Source: JAZDMK01 sp043800975 (GTDB taxonomy: Bacteria > Bacteroidota > Bacteroidia > Bacteroidales > JAHJDW01). Taken from it: a DNA stretch of 8,170 bases. This document shows, in pieces, positions 1 to 7,016 of this stretch (position 1 is its first letter; every line of letters begins with the position of its first letter). The stretch covers positions 1 to 8,170 of the forward strand of contig JAZDMK010000184.1 in the NCBI GenBank assembly GCA_043800975.1. The letters run 5' to 3'. The position numbers and the translations under genes were made by a program. The notes beneath the pieces are model-generated. The model saw only the letters and a list, made by a program, of their open reading frames with translations. It searched no databases and had not been told where the DNA came from.

Positions 1-33
1 AAGTATTTTTCAAAATCTTTTTAGAAAAAGAAA

Positions 34-585
34 ATGATTTTTACGGAGTTACCTATTAAAGGACTTGTATTGATTCAGCCACGCATTTTTGAAGATGATC
101 GTGGTTATTTCTTTGAATCCTTTAATAAGGATGAAATGAAACAGAATGGGATTATCGAAGAATTTGTTCAGGATAATCAGTCGTGCTCGAAAAAAAATGT
201 TTTGCGTGGTTTGCATTATCAGGTTCCGCCTCATGCTCAAGGAAAGCTGGTGCGCGTAATTACAGGATCTGTACTTGATGTTGCTGTCGATATTAGAAAG
301 AATTCTCCATTCTTTGGAAAGTATTATTCAATAATATTAGATGATAAAGAAAAGAAAATGCTCTATATCCCACCCGGTTTTGCACATGGTTTTGTATCAT
401 TGGAAGATAATACAGTGTTTTCGTACAAATGCACAGCATTGTATCACCCGGCCTCTGAAAGAACAATTTTGTGGAACGATTCGCATGTAAACATTGATTG
501 GGGTGTGTTTGATCCTATTATAGCAAAGAAGGACTTTGAAGGGGATTCCTTTGCAAAATATTCACTCTTTCCACAATTCGAATAA
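34..585 (+). CDS. rfbC: dTDP-4-dehydrorhamnose 3,5-epimerase (RmlC/RfbC)
   Basis: This cytosolic enzyme epimerises C3 and C5 of dTDP-4-keto-6-deoxyglucose, the third step in making dTDP-L-rhamnose for surface polysaccharide. The 183 residues match the usual family length and cover the whole cupin fold. Recognisable landmarks are DDRGYFFESF (21-30), FVQDNQS (44-50), LRGLHYQ (58-63) with the catalytic base His61, KLVRVITGSVLDVAVDIR (71-88), the IPPGFAHGF strand (112-120), Tyr131 in FSYKCT as the expected catalytic acid, and Asp167 in KKD, matching the Asp of the usual LSxKD motif that pairs with the His. The start follows an A-rich AGAAAAAG stretch. No terminator is seen after the stop. Bases 1-33 may hold the 3' end of an upstream gene, since one frame ends at an ATGA overlap with this start, but they are too short to identify. 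Other rml genes presumably lie upstream, outside the window (inference). The assignment is secure; catalytic roles are from family knowledge. Confidence 0.96.
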   Translation: MIFTELPIKGLVLIQPRIFEDDRGYFFESFNKDEMKQNGIIEEFVQDNQSCSKKNVLRGLHYQVPPHAQGKLVRVITGSVLDVAVDIRKNSPFFGKYYSIILDDKEKKMLYIPPGFAHGFVSLEDNTVFSYKCTALYHPASERTILWNDSHVNIDWGVFDPIIAKKDFEGDSFAKYSLFPQFE

Positions 586-612
586 TATGAAAAAAGTTTT
601 AATAATAATTCA

Positions 613-639
613 TTTGCATTAAATATTGTAATATATTTG
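613..639 (+). promoter_or_regulatory. Putative Bacteroidota-type promoter for the basic AT-hook-like protein
   Basis: TATATTTG at 632-639 is a perfect match to the Bacteroidota -7 element TAnnTTTG. A TTTG at 613-616 could be the -33 element, but the 15-base spacing is shorter than usual. Transcription would begin around 645, giving a leader of roughly 55 bases before the ATG at 702. The leader has no Shine-Dalgarno sequence and is AT-rich. This supports the basic-protein gene being transcribed separately from rfbC. Confidence 0.5.
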
Positions 640-701
640 TAAAGCAAAAATACAGTTGCTGTTCATAAATTAACAAATAAACTAATTTAAATTTAATAAA
701 A

Positions 702-1187
702 ATGGCCAAAAATTTTGAAAGTTTAAAAAGTCAGCTGAAAGAAGTTTCTACAATGTTGAATGCATTTAAGTCAGAAGCTGTTCAGTTACGAATTCTCGAA
801 TTAATTTTTAATCAAAAGGAGTTTAAATCAGCTCTGCCTGCTGGAAGAAGTGAACAGGCCAGAGCAGAGTATAAAGCAACAGGTGGAGCCAAACGAAAAG
901 CAGGCAGACCAAAAATTGAAAAACCAGAAAGAAAAAAGAAACTTGGTTTTAAAAATAAGGTCCGCAGAACTAATGCAGGTCCTACAGTTTTTCTGAATAA
1001 ACTCGAAAGTGAAAATTTCTTTTCACAACCTAAATCATTGCGTGATATTGTACTGCATTGCAATAATAAATTAAATCAATCCTTTAAAACAACTGATTTT
1101 ACCAGCCCTATGGTGAAACTCGTTAATGAGAAAAAGTTGAAAAAAAGCAGAAGTGCTGATGGCAAAACATTTGTTTTTGGTAAATAA
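702..1187 (+). CDS. Small basic protein with AT-hook-like core, probably DNA-binding
   Basis: I do not recognise a named family for this 161-residue protein. It reads as three parts. Residues 1-42 look alpha-helical and amphipathic and could dimerise. Residues 45-92 form a lysine/arginine-rich, low-complexity linker containing KRKAGRPKIEKPERKKK (64-80), whose GRP core flanked by basic residues resembles an AT-hook, a minor-groove DNA-binding element. Residues 94-161 look like a compact folded domain: KSLRDIVLHCNNKL, then TDFTSPMVKLVNEKKL and a DGKTFVF hairpin, an order reminiscent of a winged helix. There is no signal peptide or membrane segment, so a nucleoid-associated or regulatory role in the cytoplasm is the simplest inference. 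The gene has its own promoter-like sequence and a strong terminator, so it is probably a single-gene unit. The start at 702 follows an A-rich region without Shine-Dalgarno, as is common in Bacteroidota. The reading frame is secure; the function is inferred. Confidence 0.8.
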   Translation: MAKNFESLKSQLKEVSTMLNAFKSEAVQLRILELIFNQKEFKSALPAGRSEQARAEYKATGGAKRKAGRPKIEKPERKKKLGFKNKVRRTNAGPTVFLNKLESENFFSQPKSLRDIVLHCNNKLNQSFKTTDFTSPMVKLVNEKKLKKSRSADGKTFVFGK

Positions 1188-1209
1188 ATGCTTATTTGAT
1201 ATAATTATT

Positions 1210-1235
1210 AAAGCCCTGCAATCAGGGCTTTTTTT
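1210..1235 (+). terminator. Intrinsic terminator after the basic-protein gene
   Basis: AAGCCCTG (1211-1218) and CAGGGCTT (1223-1230) form a perfect 8-bp stem with a CAAT loop, extendable by one A-T pair. The 3' arm runs straight into a T-tract ending at 1235. This is a textbook rho-independent terminator, 22 bases after the stop codon at 1187. It separates this gene from the downstream glycosyltransferase unit. Confidence 0.93.
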
Positions 1236-1284
1236 GTTTAATGTTTGATTAATTGAGCATTAAAACATCTATTTATAAATATTC

Positions 1285-1300
1285 GGATAAGTAATTATCC
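1285..1300. repeat. Short inverted repeat in the gap before the glycosyltransferase gene
   Basis: GGATAA (1285-1290) and TTATCC (1295-1300) are perfect inverted arms around GTAA. A T-run follows only after 11 bases (about 1312-1322), so this is not a convincing terminator. It lies upstream of the putative promoter at 1356 and could be an operator or chance in AT-rich DNA. The rest of the gap 1188-1383 holds only the terminator and promoter described separately. Confidence 0.3.
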
Positions 1301-1355
1301 AGTATTCCTAGATTTTTTTTTTACTTTAAGTATGTTAATGTAGGGGATTTCTTCA

Positions 1356-1363
1356 TAAATTTG
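1356..1363 (+). promoter_or_regulatory. Putative -7 promoter element for the glycosyltransferase-transglycosylase-uvrA unit
   Basis: TAAATTTG is a perfect match to TAnnTTTG. No good TTG stands at the expected -33 distance, so the call rests on the -7 element and on position. Transcription would start around 1370, leaving a very short leader with AAAGAGA just before the ATG at 1384. Confidence 0.45.
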
Positions 1364-1383
1364 CAGCCCTTTTAAAGAGATTA

Positions 1384-2460
1384 ATGGACAGAGAGACGGC
1401 TTTACTTGTTTTTACGCTGTATTTTTTTTGCGCTGTATTTTTTTCAACGCTGATTAACGGACTGTTCTTGCGTTTTACCCACACATTGGGCATTCGCAAC
1501 CATCCGGAGGAAATTATTCGCTGGAGCCCTAAGGCAAAGCCTTCCATTGGCGGAATTTCATTCTATATTGTTTTCCTCTTTTCTATCACATCCTACTTTT
1601 TCATTTTTAGAGACATCGGTTTAACTACCAATATTGAATTTCTGGGAATGTTGCTTGCCTGCACGGTAGCATTTCTGATGGGCCTTGCCGACGATGCTTA
1701 TAATACCAAACCATTATTAAAATTGCTGGTTCAGGTTTTTTGTGCTGTAATCCTGATCTGGTCAGGTATTTACATTAAAGTATCTCCGAATGAAGCGCTC
1801 AATTATACGCTTACTGTATTTTGGGTTGTTGGCATTATGAATTCCATTAATATGCTTGATAACATGGACGGAATTGCTACAACCGTTTCTATCTATATTA
1901 TTTTCGCAGCCATTGCTACCATGCTCATTCGTCATTCTAAAAATGATTTATACTTTACTATTTTAACTGGCGTTGTTGCTTCTTTGATTGGTTTTTTAAA
2001 GTTCAACTGGCATCCTTCCAAAATGTTTATGGGTGACACAGGTAGTCAGTTCTTAGGTGCTTTTCTGGCCATTATCGGAATTGAATTTTTCTGGAATGGA
2101 AAAGATGTTGCAGAATTGGTCATCCAAACGAAACAGATTGCTTCTGTTATTCTTGTGTTTTTATTGCCTTTGTGTGATACAAGCAACGTATTTATCCGCC
2201 GTTTGTTGAAAGGAAAATCTCCATTCATTGGTGGTAAAGATCATACAACACATCATCTCGTATATGCCGGCCTGAGTGAAAAACAAGTAGCCGGTGTGTT
2301 TACGCTCTTGTCTGTTATTTCTGTGTCTTTGATGATATTGATCCAGTTTATTCCTGACTGGAACCTTATATATTTTTCTTTGGTTTGTCTTTATGCTTTG
2401 CTGGTATTTATTGTATTGTTAAGAGTTACTATTAAGTACCAAAACACACTTGAAAAATGA
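1384..2460 (+). CDS. Glycosyltransferase family 4, WecA/MraY-like undecaprenyl-phosphate sugar-1-phosphate transferase
   Basis: This polytopic inner-membrane enzyme moves a sugar-1-phosphate, probably GlcNAc-1-P or a relative, from a UDP-sugar to undecaprenyl phosphate, the first step of lipid-linked glycan synthesis. At 358 residues it is full length, with about ten hydrophobic segments. Family motifs are in order: KPSIGGI (52-58); the Mg-binding LADD (101-104, Asp103/Asp104); NSINMLDNMDG (153-163), carrying the catalytic acidic region; FNWHPSKMFMGDTGSQFLG (208-226); PLCDTSNVFIRR (262-273); and the cytoplasmic GGKDHTTHHL (283-292), a histidine-rich loop typical of the WecA side of the family. 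A dedicated MraY is less likely because the gene is not in a mur cluster and has the HTTHH signature. Its stop overlaps the next start as ATGA. With rfbC nearby, a role in O-antigen or another surface glycan is plausible. The exact sugar cannot be read from the sequence. Confidence 0.93.
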   Translation: MDRETALLVFTLYFFCAVFFSTLINGLFLRFTHTLGIRNHPEEIIRWSPKAKPSIGGISFYIVFLFSITSYFFIFRDIGLTTNIEFLGMLLACTVAFLMGLADDAYNTKPLLKLLVQVFCAVILIWSGIYIKVSPNEALNYTLTVFWVVGIMNSINMLDNMDGIATTVSIYIIFAAIATMLIRHSKNDLYFTILTGVVASLIGFLKFNWHPSKMFMGDTGSQFLGAFLAIIGIEFFWNGKDVAELVIQTKQIASVILVFLLPLCDTSNVFIRRLLKGKSPFIGGKDHTTHHLVYAGLSEKQVAGVFTLLSVISVSLMILIQFIPDWNLIYFSLVCLYALLVFIVLLRVTIKYQNTLEK

Positions 2461-3506
2461 AGACCATTATGAGCACTTTCTGGGGAACTTTTAGAAAAGT
2501 ATTCTCGTTTATTATTCTCTTCGCACTCGCCTTTGTAGCATTTGCTCTTGTAAATAAATCTCCGGATTACTCAGACATTGATAAAGAGTTTGATGAATAT
2601 TTTCGAAAAAATTACAAAGTATTTGCTGTTAACATCCCTGATAAAATTGATTTCTGCGGCGAAGCATGCCCGGTAGATCGTTTTGATATCCATGAATCGC
2701 TGGACAAAGAACTTCTTTCGATTACCTATTGGCATTCACAAACTTTGCAAACTATCAAAAAAGCAAATCGTTACTTTCCTATAATTGAGCCTATCCTGAA
2801 GCAGAATGGAATTCCGGATGATTTTAAATATTTGTGTATTACCGAAAGCATGCTTACAAATGCTATTTCTACAGCCAATGCTGTTGGATTCTGGCAGTTT
2901 CTGGATAAAACTGGAATTTCATATGGGCTCGAAATAAATGAAGAAGTGGATGAGCGATACGATGTTGTTCGATCTACACATGCAGCCTGCAAATATTTTA
3001 AAGATGCGTATGCAAAATTTGGTAACTGGACAATGGTTGCAGCTTCGTATAATATGGGAATGGGCGGATTGAAAGAACAATCAACGCGTCAGCAAACAAA
3101 TAACTATTACGATCTTCATTTAAACCAAGAAACAGGAAGGTATGTATACAGAATTCTGGCTAACAAAATTCTTTTTCAGAGTCCCTCATCGTATGGATTT
3201 TATTTCCGTTTTAAAGATCTGTATCCAGTAATACCAACGCGTAAACTTACTGTGGATACTGCGATAAATGATCTTGTTGCATTTTCAATCAACGCAAAAT
3301 CGAATTACAAAATGCTGAAGCTTTTTAATCCATGGTTGCGGAAAACCAAGCTCAGTAATAAGCTCCGAAAAAAATACACAATCGAATTTCCCGTGGAGGG
3401 TTCCATGAATTATTCTGTGCTCACAAAAGATTTGGAAGAAAAAGACAGAAAATGGATGGAACAGTTTGAAAAAGATTTCGGAAAGAATGAAGAAAACAAA
3501 AAATGA
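2457..3506 (+). CDS. Membrane-anchored SLT-type lytic transglycosylase
   Basis: This enzyme cleaves peptidoglycan glycan strands between MurNAc and GlcNAc, leaving 1,6-anhydro ends, in the periplasm. Of its 349 residues, 13-32 form one N-terminal hydrophobic anchor without a lipobox, and the rest is exported. The goose-lysozyme/SLT fold spans about 110-245, with the catalytic Glu130 in CITES, GFWQF (144-148) and AASYNMGMGG (195-204). Residues about 262-312 (LTVDTAINDLVAFS, then YKMLKLFNPWLR and KKYTIEFP) resemble a degenerate LysM-like substrate-binding module. Before the domain, the usual FAGExVP-like segment reads FCGEACP (66-72), adding two cysteines four residues apart. The start overlaps the previous stop by 4 bases, implying translational coupling; Met5 at 2469 is an alternative start. 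The C-terminus is highly charged and its coding sequence overlaps uvrA by 20 bases. It is MltD-like in architecture, but I leave it unnamed. Confidence 0.92.
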   Translation: MKTIMSTFWGTFRKVFSFIILFALAFVAFALVNKSPDYSDIDKEFDEYFRKNYKVFAVNIPDKIDFCGEACPVDRFDIHESLDKELLSITYWHSQTLQTIKKANRYFPIIEPILKQNGIPDDFKYLCITESMLTNAISTANAVGFWQFLDKTGISYGLEINEEVDERYDVVRSTHAACKYFKDAYAKFGNWTMVAASYNMGMGGLKEQSTRQQTNNYYDLHLNQETGRYVYRILANKILFQSPSSYGFYFRFKDLYPVIPTRKLTVDTAINDLVAFSINAKSNYKMLKLFNPWLRKTKLSNKLRKKYTIEFPVEGSMNYSVLTKDLEEKDRKWMEQFEKDFGKNEENKK

Positions 3507-6351
3507 AACAACGATAGATTCTTCAGATATTCAAGACCATTCCGAATGTTTATCTGTTGAAGGTGCGCGGGAACATAATCTGAAAAATATTGATGTTGTT
3601 CTTCCCCGTAACAAATTGGTTGTAATTACAGGTCTTAGTGGCAGCGGGAAATCAACACTTGCTTTTGATATAATTTATGCTGAGGGACAGCGCAGGTATA
3701 TGGAAACCCTTTCTGCATATGCGAGACAATACATTGGAAATCTTAGTCGTCCCGATGTAGATCGTGTAACCGGTTTGAGTCCTGTTATTGCGATTGAACA
3801 AAAATCAACCAGCCGTAATCCGCGTTCCACAGTTGGTACTGTTACTGAAATATACGATTTTCTTCGTTTGCTTTTTGCCCGTGTTGCCGATGCAATATCC
3901 TACAACAGCGGTGAGAAAATGGTGAAGTTTACCGAGCCACAGATCGTCGATTTAATTCAGCAACGCTTTGCAGGAAAAAAAATAAATGTTCTGTCTCCAT
4001 TGGTGCGTGCCAGAAAAGGGCATTACCGTGAACTGATCGAGCAGCAACGCAGATCCGGTTTTTTAAAACTCCGCATTGATGGAAAAGTAACGGATATCAC
4101 TGCCGGTATGCAACTTGAAAGATACAAGGTGCATGACATTGAATTGCTAATCGATCGTATTCAAATTAGTGGAACAGATAATAAACGGCTGAAAGATTCT
4201 GTGCAATCTGCATTACGCTACGGAAAAGGCGGCATGATGGTTCATGATGAAGAAAGCGGAGAGGTGCATCATTTTAGTAGAAAGCTAATGTGTCCAACTA
4301 GTGGAATTTCGTATGATGAACCCGAACCCAATACATTTTCATTTAACTCACCCTACGGTGCATGTTCGCATTGCAACGGTCTTGGCGAAGTTTCAACCAT
4401 CGATATAAAAAAAATAATTCCCGACGACAGAAAAACAATTCGTAAAGGTGGGCTGGCTCCCGTTGGCGAGTATAAGAATACATGGTTTTTTAAACAGATG
4501 GAAGCCATCGGGGAGAAGCATGGCTTTACGCTGGATACTGCAATTTGTGATATTCCCGAAGATGCCATGAACATTATTCTGTATGGTTCGGATGAAGTGT
4601 TTCGCTTGAAAAATGAATACGTGGGTGTTTATTCAAATTACACATTAACATTTGAAGGAATTGTAAATTTCATCGTTAATCAGAATGATGAAAGTGCCAC
4701 AGCTCCTGTAAAAAGATGGGCCGGCGATTTTATGAACCGAATTCCCTGCCCCGAATGCAACGGAATGCGTCTTAAAAAAGAATCTCTTAATTTTAAAATT
4801 CTCGGGAACAACATTGCAGAAGTTGCCATGCATGATATTAACAGTTTGCTGAATTGGGTTGATACATTAGAGAAAGAACTGGATGAAAGAAAGCTTACCA
4901 TTGCCGCCGGTATGCTCAAAGAAATCCGTAACCGTGCTGGATTTTTAATTGATGTGGGATTGGATTATCTGTCATTAAACAGACCTGCGAAAAGTCTTTC
5001 CGGTGGCGAGGCACAGAGAATTCGCCTGGCAACACAAGTGGGGACACAACTTGTAAATGTGTTGTACATTCTCGATGAACCAAGTATAGGGCTTCATCAG
5101 CGAGATAACCAACGCTTGATTTCTTCACTTAAACAATTGCGCGATAATGGAAATTCTGTAATTGTTGTGGAGCATGACAGAGATATGATACTGTCAGCAG
5201 ATTATATTCTTGACATGGGCCCTGGCGCTGGTTTTCAGGGTGGACAAATTGTTGGTAAAGGCACACCAGCAGAATTAAAAAAACAAAATACACTGACAGC
5301 AGAATATCTGCGCAATGAAAAATTAATTCCTGTTCCTGCTGTAAGAAGAAAAGGAAATGGAAAGTTTTTAGAAATAAAAGGTGCAAAAGGAAATAACCTA
5401 AAATCAGTCGATGTTGAAATCCCGCTTGGGAAAATGATTTGCATTACGGGTGTTTCTGGAAGCGGGAAATCCTCGCTGGTAAATGAAACGTTGTATCCCA
5501 TGCTTAGCAAGCACTTCTATCGATCCGAACAAAGAGCACTTCCGCATAAATCAATTGAAGGAATAAAAAACATTGATAAAGTAATTGAAGTCGATCAATC
5601 GCCGATCGGAAGAACGCCAAGATCTAATCCGGCAACTTACACTAAGGTTTTTGATGAAATCAGAAAATTATTTTCCAGCCTGCCAGAAGCCAAGGTGCGT
5701 GGATATTTACCCGGTCGTTTTTCATTTAATGTAAAGGGTGGACGTTGCGAAAATTGTCAGGGTGCAGGTTTGAAAGTGGTTGAAATGAATTTTCTTCCCG
5801 ATGTTTATGTGAATTGTGAAGTGTGTAATGGCCGTCGCTATAACAGAGAAACGCTCGAAGTACGTTATAAAGGAAAAAGTATCAATGATGTTTTAAACAT
5901 GGACATTGATCAGGCATTGGAGTTTTTTGAAAGCATTCCTCACATTACTCAGAAGATCAGAACACTTCATGATGTGGGTCTGGGATATATCACGTTGGGC
6001 CAACAATCCACAACACTTTCCGGTGGAGAATCACAACGTGTGAAATTGGCTGCGGAACTTTCAAAAAAAGATACTGGAAACACGCTGTACATTTTGGATG
6101 AACCAACAACCGGATTGCATTTTGACGACATACGCGTGTTGTTGGATGTGCTGAATAAGCTGACTGACAAAGGAAACACTGTAATTATTATCGAGCATAA
6201 TCTGGATGTGATTAAAGTGTGTGATCATGTAATTGATTTAGGTCCCGATGGTGGGATGCGAGGAGGATTTGTTGTTGCGGAAGGTACACCCGAAGAAATA
6301 TCTAAAGTAAAAAATAGTCTGACCGGAAAGTTTTTGAAAGATGTTTTGTGA
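3487..6351 (+). CDS. uvrA: UvrA, excinuclease ABC subunit A
   Basis: UvrA is the damage-sensing ATPase of nucleotide excision repair; as a dimer it loads UvrB onto lesions. The 954 residues include both ABC modules: Walker A GLSGSGKST (49-57), the UvrB-binding and insertion regions, LSGGEAQR (504-511), ILDEPS (528-533) and His563; then GVSGSGKSS (655-663), a complete zinc module C754-x2-C757...C777-x2-C780, LSGGESQR (844-851), ILDEPTTGLH (869-878) and His904. The first zinc knuckle reads CPTSG (269-273) where CPxCG is usual, so Ser272 replaces one ligand, while its partner C293-x2-C296 is intact. CPEC (421-424) lies in the insertion before the first signature. I chose ATG 3487 over the in-frame TTG at 3466: it has GGAAAG just upstream and extends less far ahead of the conserved VEGAREHNLKNI segment. 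It overlaps the transglycosylase gene by 20 bases, so uvrA is probably in the same transcript. No SOS-box-like operator was seen. Confidence 0.98.
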   Translation: MKKTKNETTIDSSDIQDHSECLSVEGAREHNLKNIDVVLPRNKLVVITGLSGSGKSTLAFDIIYAEGQRRYMETLSAYARQYIGNLSRPDVDRVTGLSPVIAIEQKSTSRNPRSTVGTVTEIYDFLRLLFARVADAISYNSGEKMVKFTEPQIVDLIQQRFAGKKINVLSPLVRARKGHYRELIEQQRRSGFLKLRIDGKVTDITAGMQLERYKVHDIELLIDRIQISGTDNKRLKDSVQSALRYGKGGMMVHDEESGEVHHFSRKLMCPTSGISYDEPEPNTFSFNSPYGACSHCNGLGEVSTIDIKKIIPDDRKTIRKGGLAPVGEYKNTWFFKQMEAIGEKHGFTLDTAICDIPEDAMNIILYGSDEVFRLKNEYVGVYSNYTLTFEGIVNFIVNQNDESATAPVKRWAGDFMNRIPCPECNGMRLKKESLNFKILGNNIAEVAMHDINSLLNWVDTLEKELDERKLTIAAGMLKEIRNRAGFLIDVGLDYLSLNRPAKSLSGGEAQRIRLATQVGTQLVNVLYILDEPSIGLHQRDNQRLISSLKQLRDNGNSVIVVEHDRDMILSADYILDMGPGAGFQGGQIVGKGTPAELKKQNTLTAEYLRNEKLIPVPAVRRKGNGKFLEIKGAKGNNLKSVDVEIPLGKMICITGVSGSGKSSLVNETLYPMLSKHFYRSEQRALPHKSIEGIKNIDKVIEVDQSPIGRTPRSNPATYTKVFDEIRKLFSSLPEAKVRGYLPGRFSFNVKGGRCENCQGAGLKVVEMNFLPDVYVNCEVCNGRRYNRETLEVRYKGKSINDVLNMDIDQALEFFESIPHITQKIRTLHDVGLGYITLGQQSTTLSGGESQRVKLAAELSKKDTGNTLYILDEPTTGLHFDDIRVLLDVLNKLTDKGNTVIIIEHNLDVIKVCDHVIDLGPDGGMRGGFVVAEGTPEEISKVKNSLTGKFLKDVL

Positions 6352-6404
6352 TAAGTAATTTTACATACGTGAAATACGAATGTTAATTTCTAATTCGATA
6401 AGAA

Positions 6405-6442
6405 TTTAAAAATCAATACACAAGTGTTTTGTGATTTTTAAA
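6405..6442 (+). terminator. AT-rich hairpin after uvrA, possible weak terminator
   Basis: TTTAAAAATCA (6405-6415) and TGATTTTTAAA (6432-6442) are perfect 11-base inverted arms. An alternative pairing brings in CACAA/TTGTG within the loop. No T-run follows directly; the nearest is at 6462-6470. It could be a weak or bidirectional terminator, or an RNA-stabilising 3' hairpin. The rest of the gap 6352-6545 has only the next promoter and a 5-bp inverted repeat (CGAAT 6377-6381, ATTCG 6393-6397). Confidence 0.4.
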
Positions 6443-6479
6443 ATGTTAAAAACAATGTTGATTTTTTTTTAACAAATGC

Positions 6480-6510
6480 TTGTGTTAGGTTAGATGATAC
6501 CTTAAATTTG
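6480..6510 (+). promoter_or_regulatory. Bacteroidota-type promoter for the DUF5684-like gene
   Basis: TTG at 6480-6482 and TAAATTTG at 6503-6510 are 20 bases apart. This is a perfect TAnnTTTG -7 element with a well-spaced -33 element, the best promoter match in the window. The leader of about 30 bases to the ATG at 6546 is A/T-only in long parts (TAACTAAAAACAAAAACT) and has no Shine-Dalgarno sequence. Confidence 0.7.
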
Positions 6511-6545
6511 CTACAATAATTTTTTATTAACTAAAAACAAAAACT

Positions 6546-6920
6546 ATGGAAGCACTTTTAGCAGCTGGTATCGCATTTATTATTATTTATCTGGCGATTG
6601 TATTACTAATGATTATTTCAATGTGGGTTATTTTTGCAAAGGCAGGACAACCCGGATGGGCTGTACTTATTCCCATTTACAATTTTTATGTAATGTTGCA
6701 GGTTGCAAAAAAACCAGGTTGGTGGCTTGTAATTATGCTTCTTGTTCCCTTTGTTAACATTATTTTCATGTTAATGGCGTTATATGCTATTTGTGTTAAC
6801 TTTGGTAAGGACGCAGGGTTTTTTATCGGAGTATTACTTCTTCCGTTTATTTTCATTCCGATTCTTGCTTTCGGAAGCGCAAAATACAATCCTCCTGTAG
6901 CAGTACCTCCTGCTATGTAA
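6546..6920 (+). CDS. Small integral membrane protein, DUF5684-like
   Basis: This 124-residue inner-membrane protein has three clear hydrophobic segments (about 6-30, 59-83 and 90-110) and a shorter semi-hydrophobic stretch (38-53). Its pattern fits proteins I recall as DUF5684: KAGQPGWAVLIPIYNFY (32-48), a KKPGWW turn (55-60), a PFVNI helix and the closing FGSAKY (109-114). The function of this type is unknown; membrane regulation or transport accessory roles are guesses only. The C-terminus is proline-rich (NPPVAVPPAM). There is no signal peptide or catalytic motif. A strong promoter-like sequence precedes it and a long hairpin terminator follows, so it is probably transcribed mainly alone, though it heads a run of three small membrane-protein genes in the same direction. 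Its LIPIYN segment resembles LIPLVN in the gene at 7520. The frame is secure; the family name is from memory. Confidence 0.85.
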   Translation: MEALLAAGIAFIIIYLAIVLLMIISMWVIFAKAGQPGWAVLIPIYNFYVMLQVAKKPGWWLVIMLLVPFVNIIFMLMALYAICVNFGKDAGFFIGVLLLPFIFIPILAFGSAKYNPPVAVPPAM

Positions 6921-6938
6921 GTTTTTTTGTGAAAATTT

Positions 6939-6970
6939 AAAAAAGGGTTGGTTTTTCCAGCCCTTTTTTG
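6939..6970 (+). terminator. Intrinsic terminator after the DUF5684-like gene
   Basis: AAAAAAGGGTTGG (6939-6951) pairs with CCAGCCCTTTTTT (6957-6969) through a 13-bp stem with one T-G wobble and a T5 loop; the 3' arm is itself the T-tract. Because the A-run and T-run are symmetric, it could also act on the opposite strand. It begins 18 bases after the stop codon. Confidence 0.92.
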
Positions 6971-6981
6971 TGAAAAAATGA

Positions 6982-6989
6982 TACATTTG
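6982..6989 (+). promoter_or_regulatory. Putative -7 promoter element for the second small membrane-protein gene
   Basis: TACATTTG matches TAnnTTTG exactly and lies just past the terminator, 27 bases before the ATG at 7017. No well-spaced -33 TTG is present; the nearest (6968-6970) is only 11 bases away and sits in the terminator T-tract. Confidence 0.4.
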
Positions 6990-7016
6990 AATTCTCAACT
7001 ATAAACAATCCTTTTT

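Noticed and set aside
1..33. 3' end of an upstream gene
   Set aside because: All three + frames are open from base 1 for at least a few codons, and one ends at an ATGA overlap with rfbC. Fewer than 12 codons are visible and none can be identified, so I do not call it.
1384..2460. Assignment as MraY of peptidoglycan synthesis
   Set aside because: There are no mur or fts neighbours, and the HTTHHL loop and position near rfbC fit the WecA-like branch better.
3466..3486. Extended UvrA start at an in-frame TTG
   Set aside because: It would add seven residues and lengthen the overlap with the transglycosylase gene to 41 bases. ATG at 3487 has a purine-rich GGAAAG just upstream and is a stronger start codon.
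5129..5510. Reverse-strand open frames inside uvrA
   Set aside because: They are shadows of a conserved gene on the + strand; the translations are low in sense, with no domains, and no promoter is seen. The same applies to the other antisense frames in the window.
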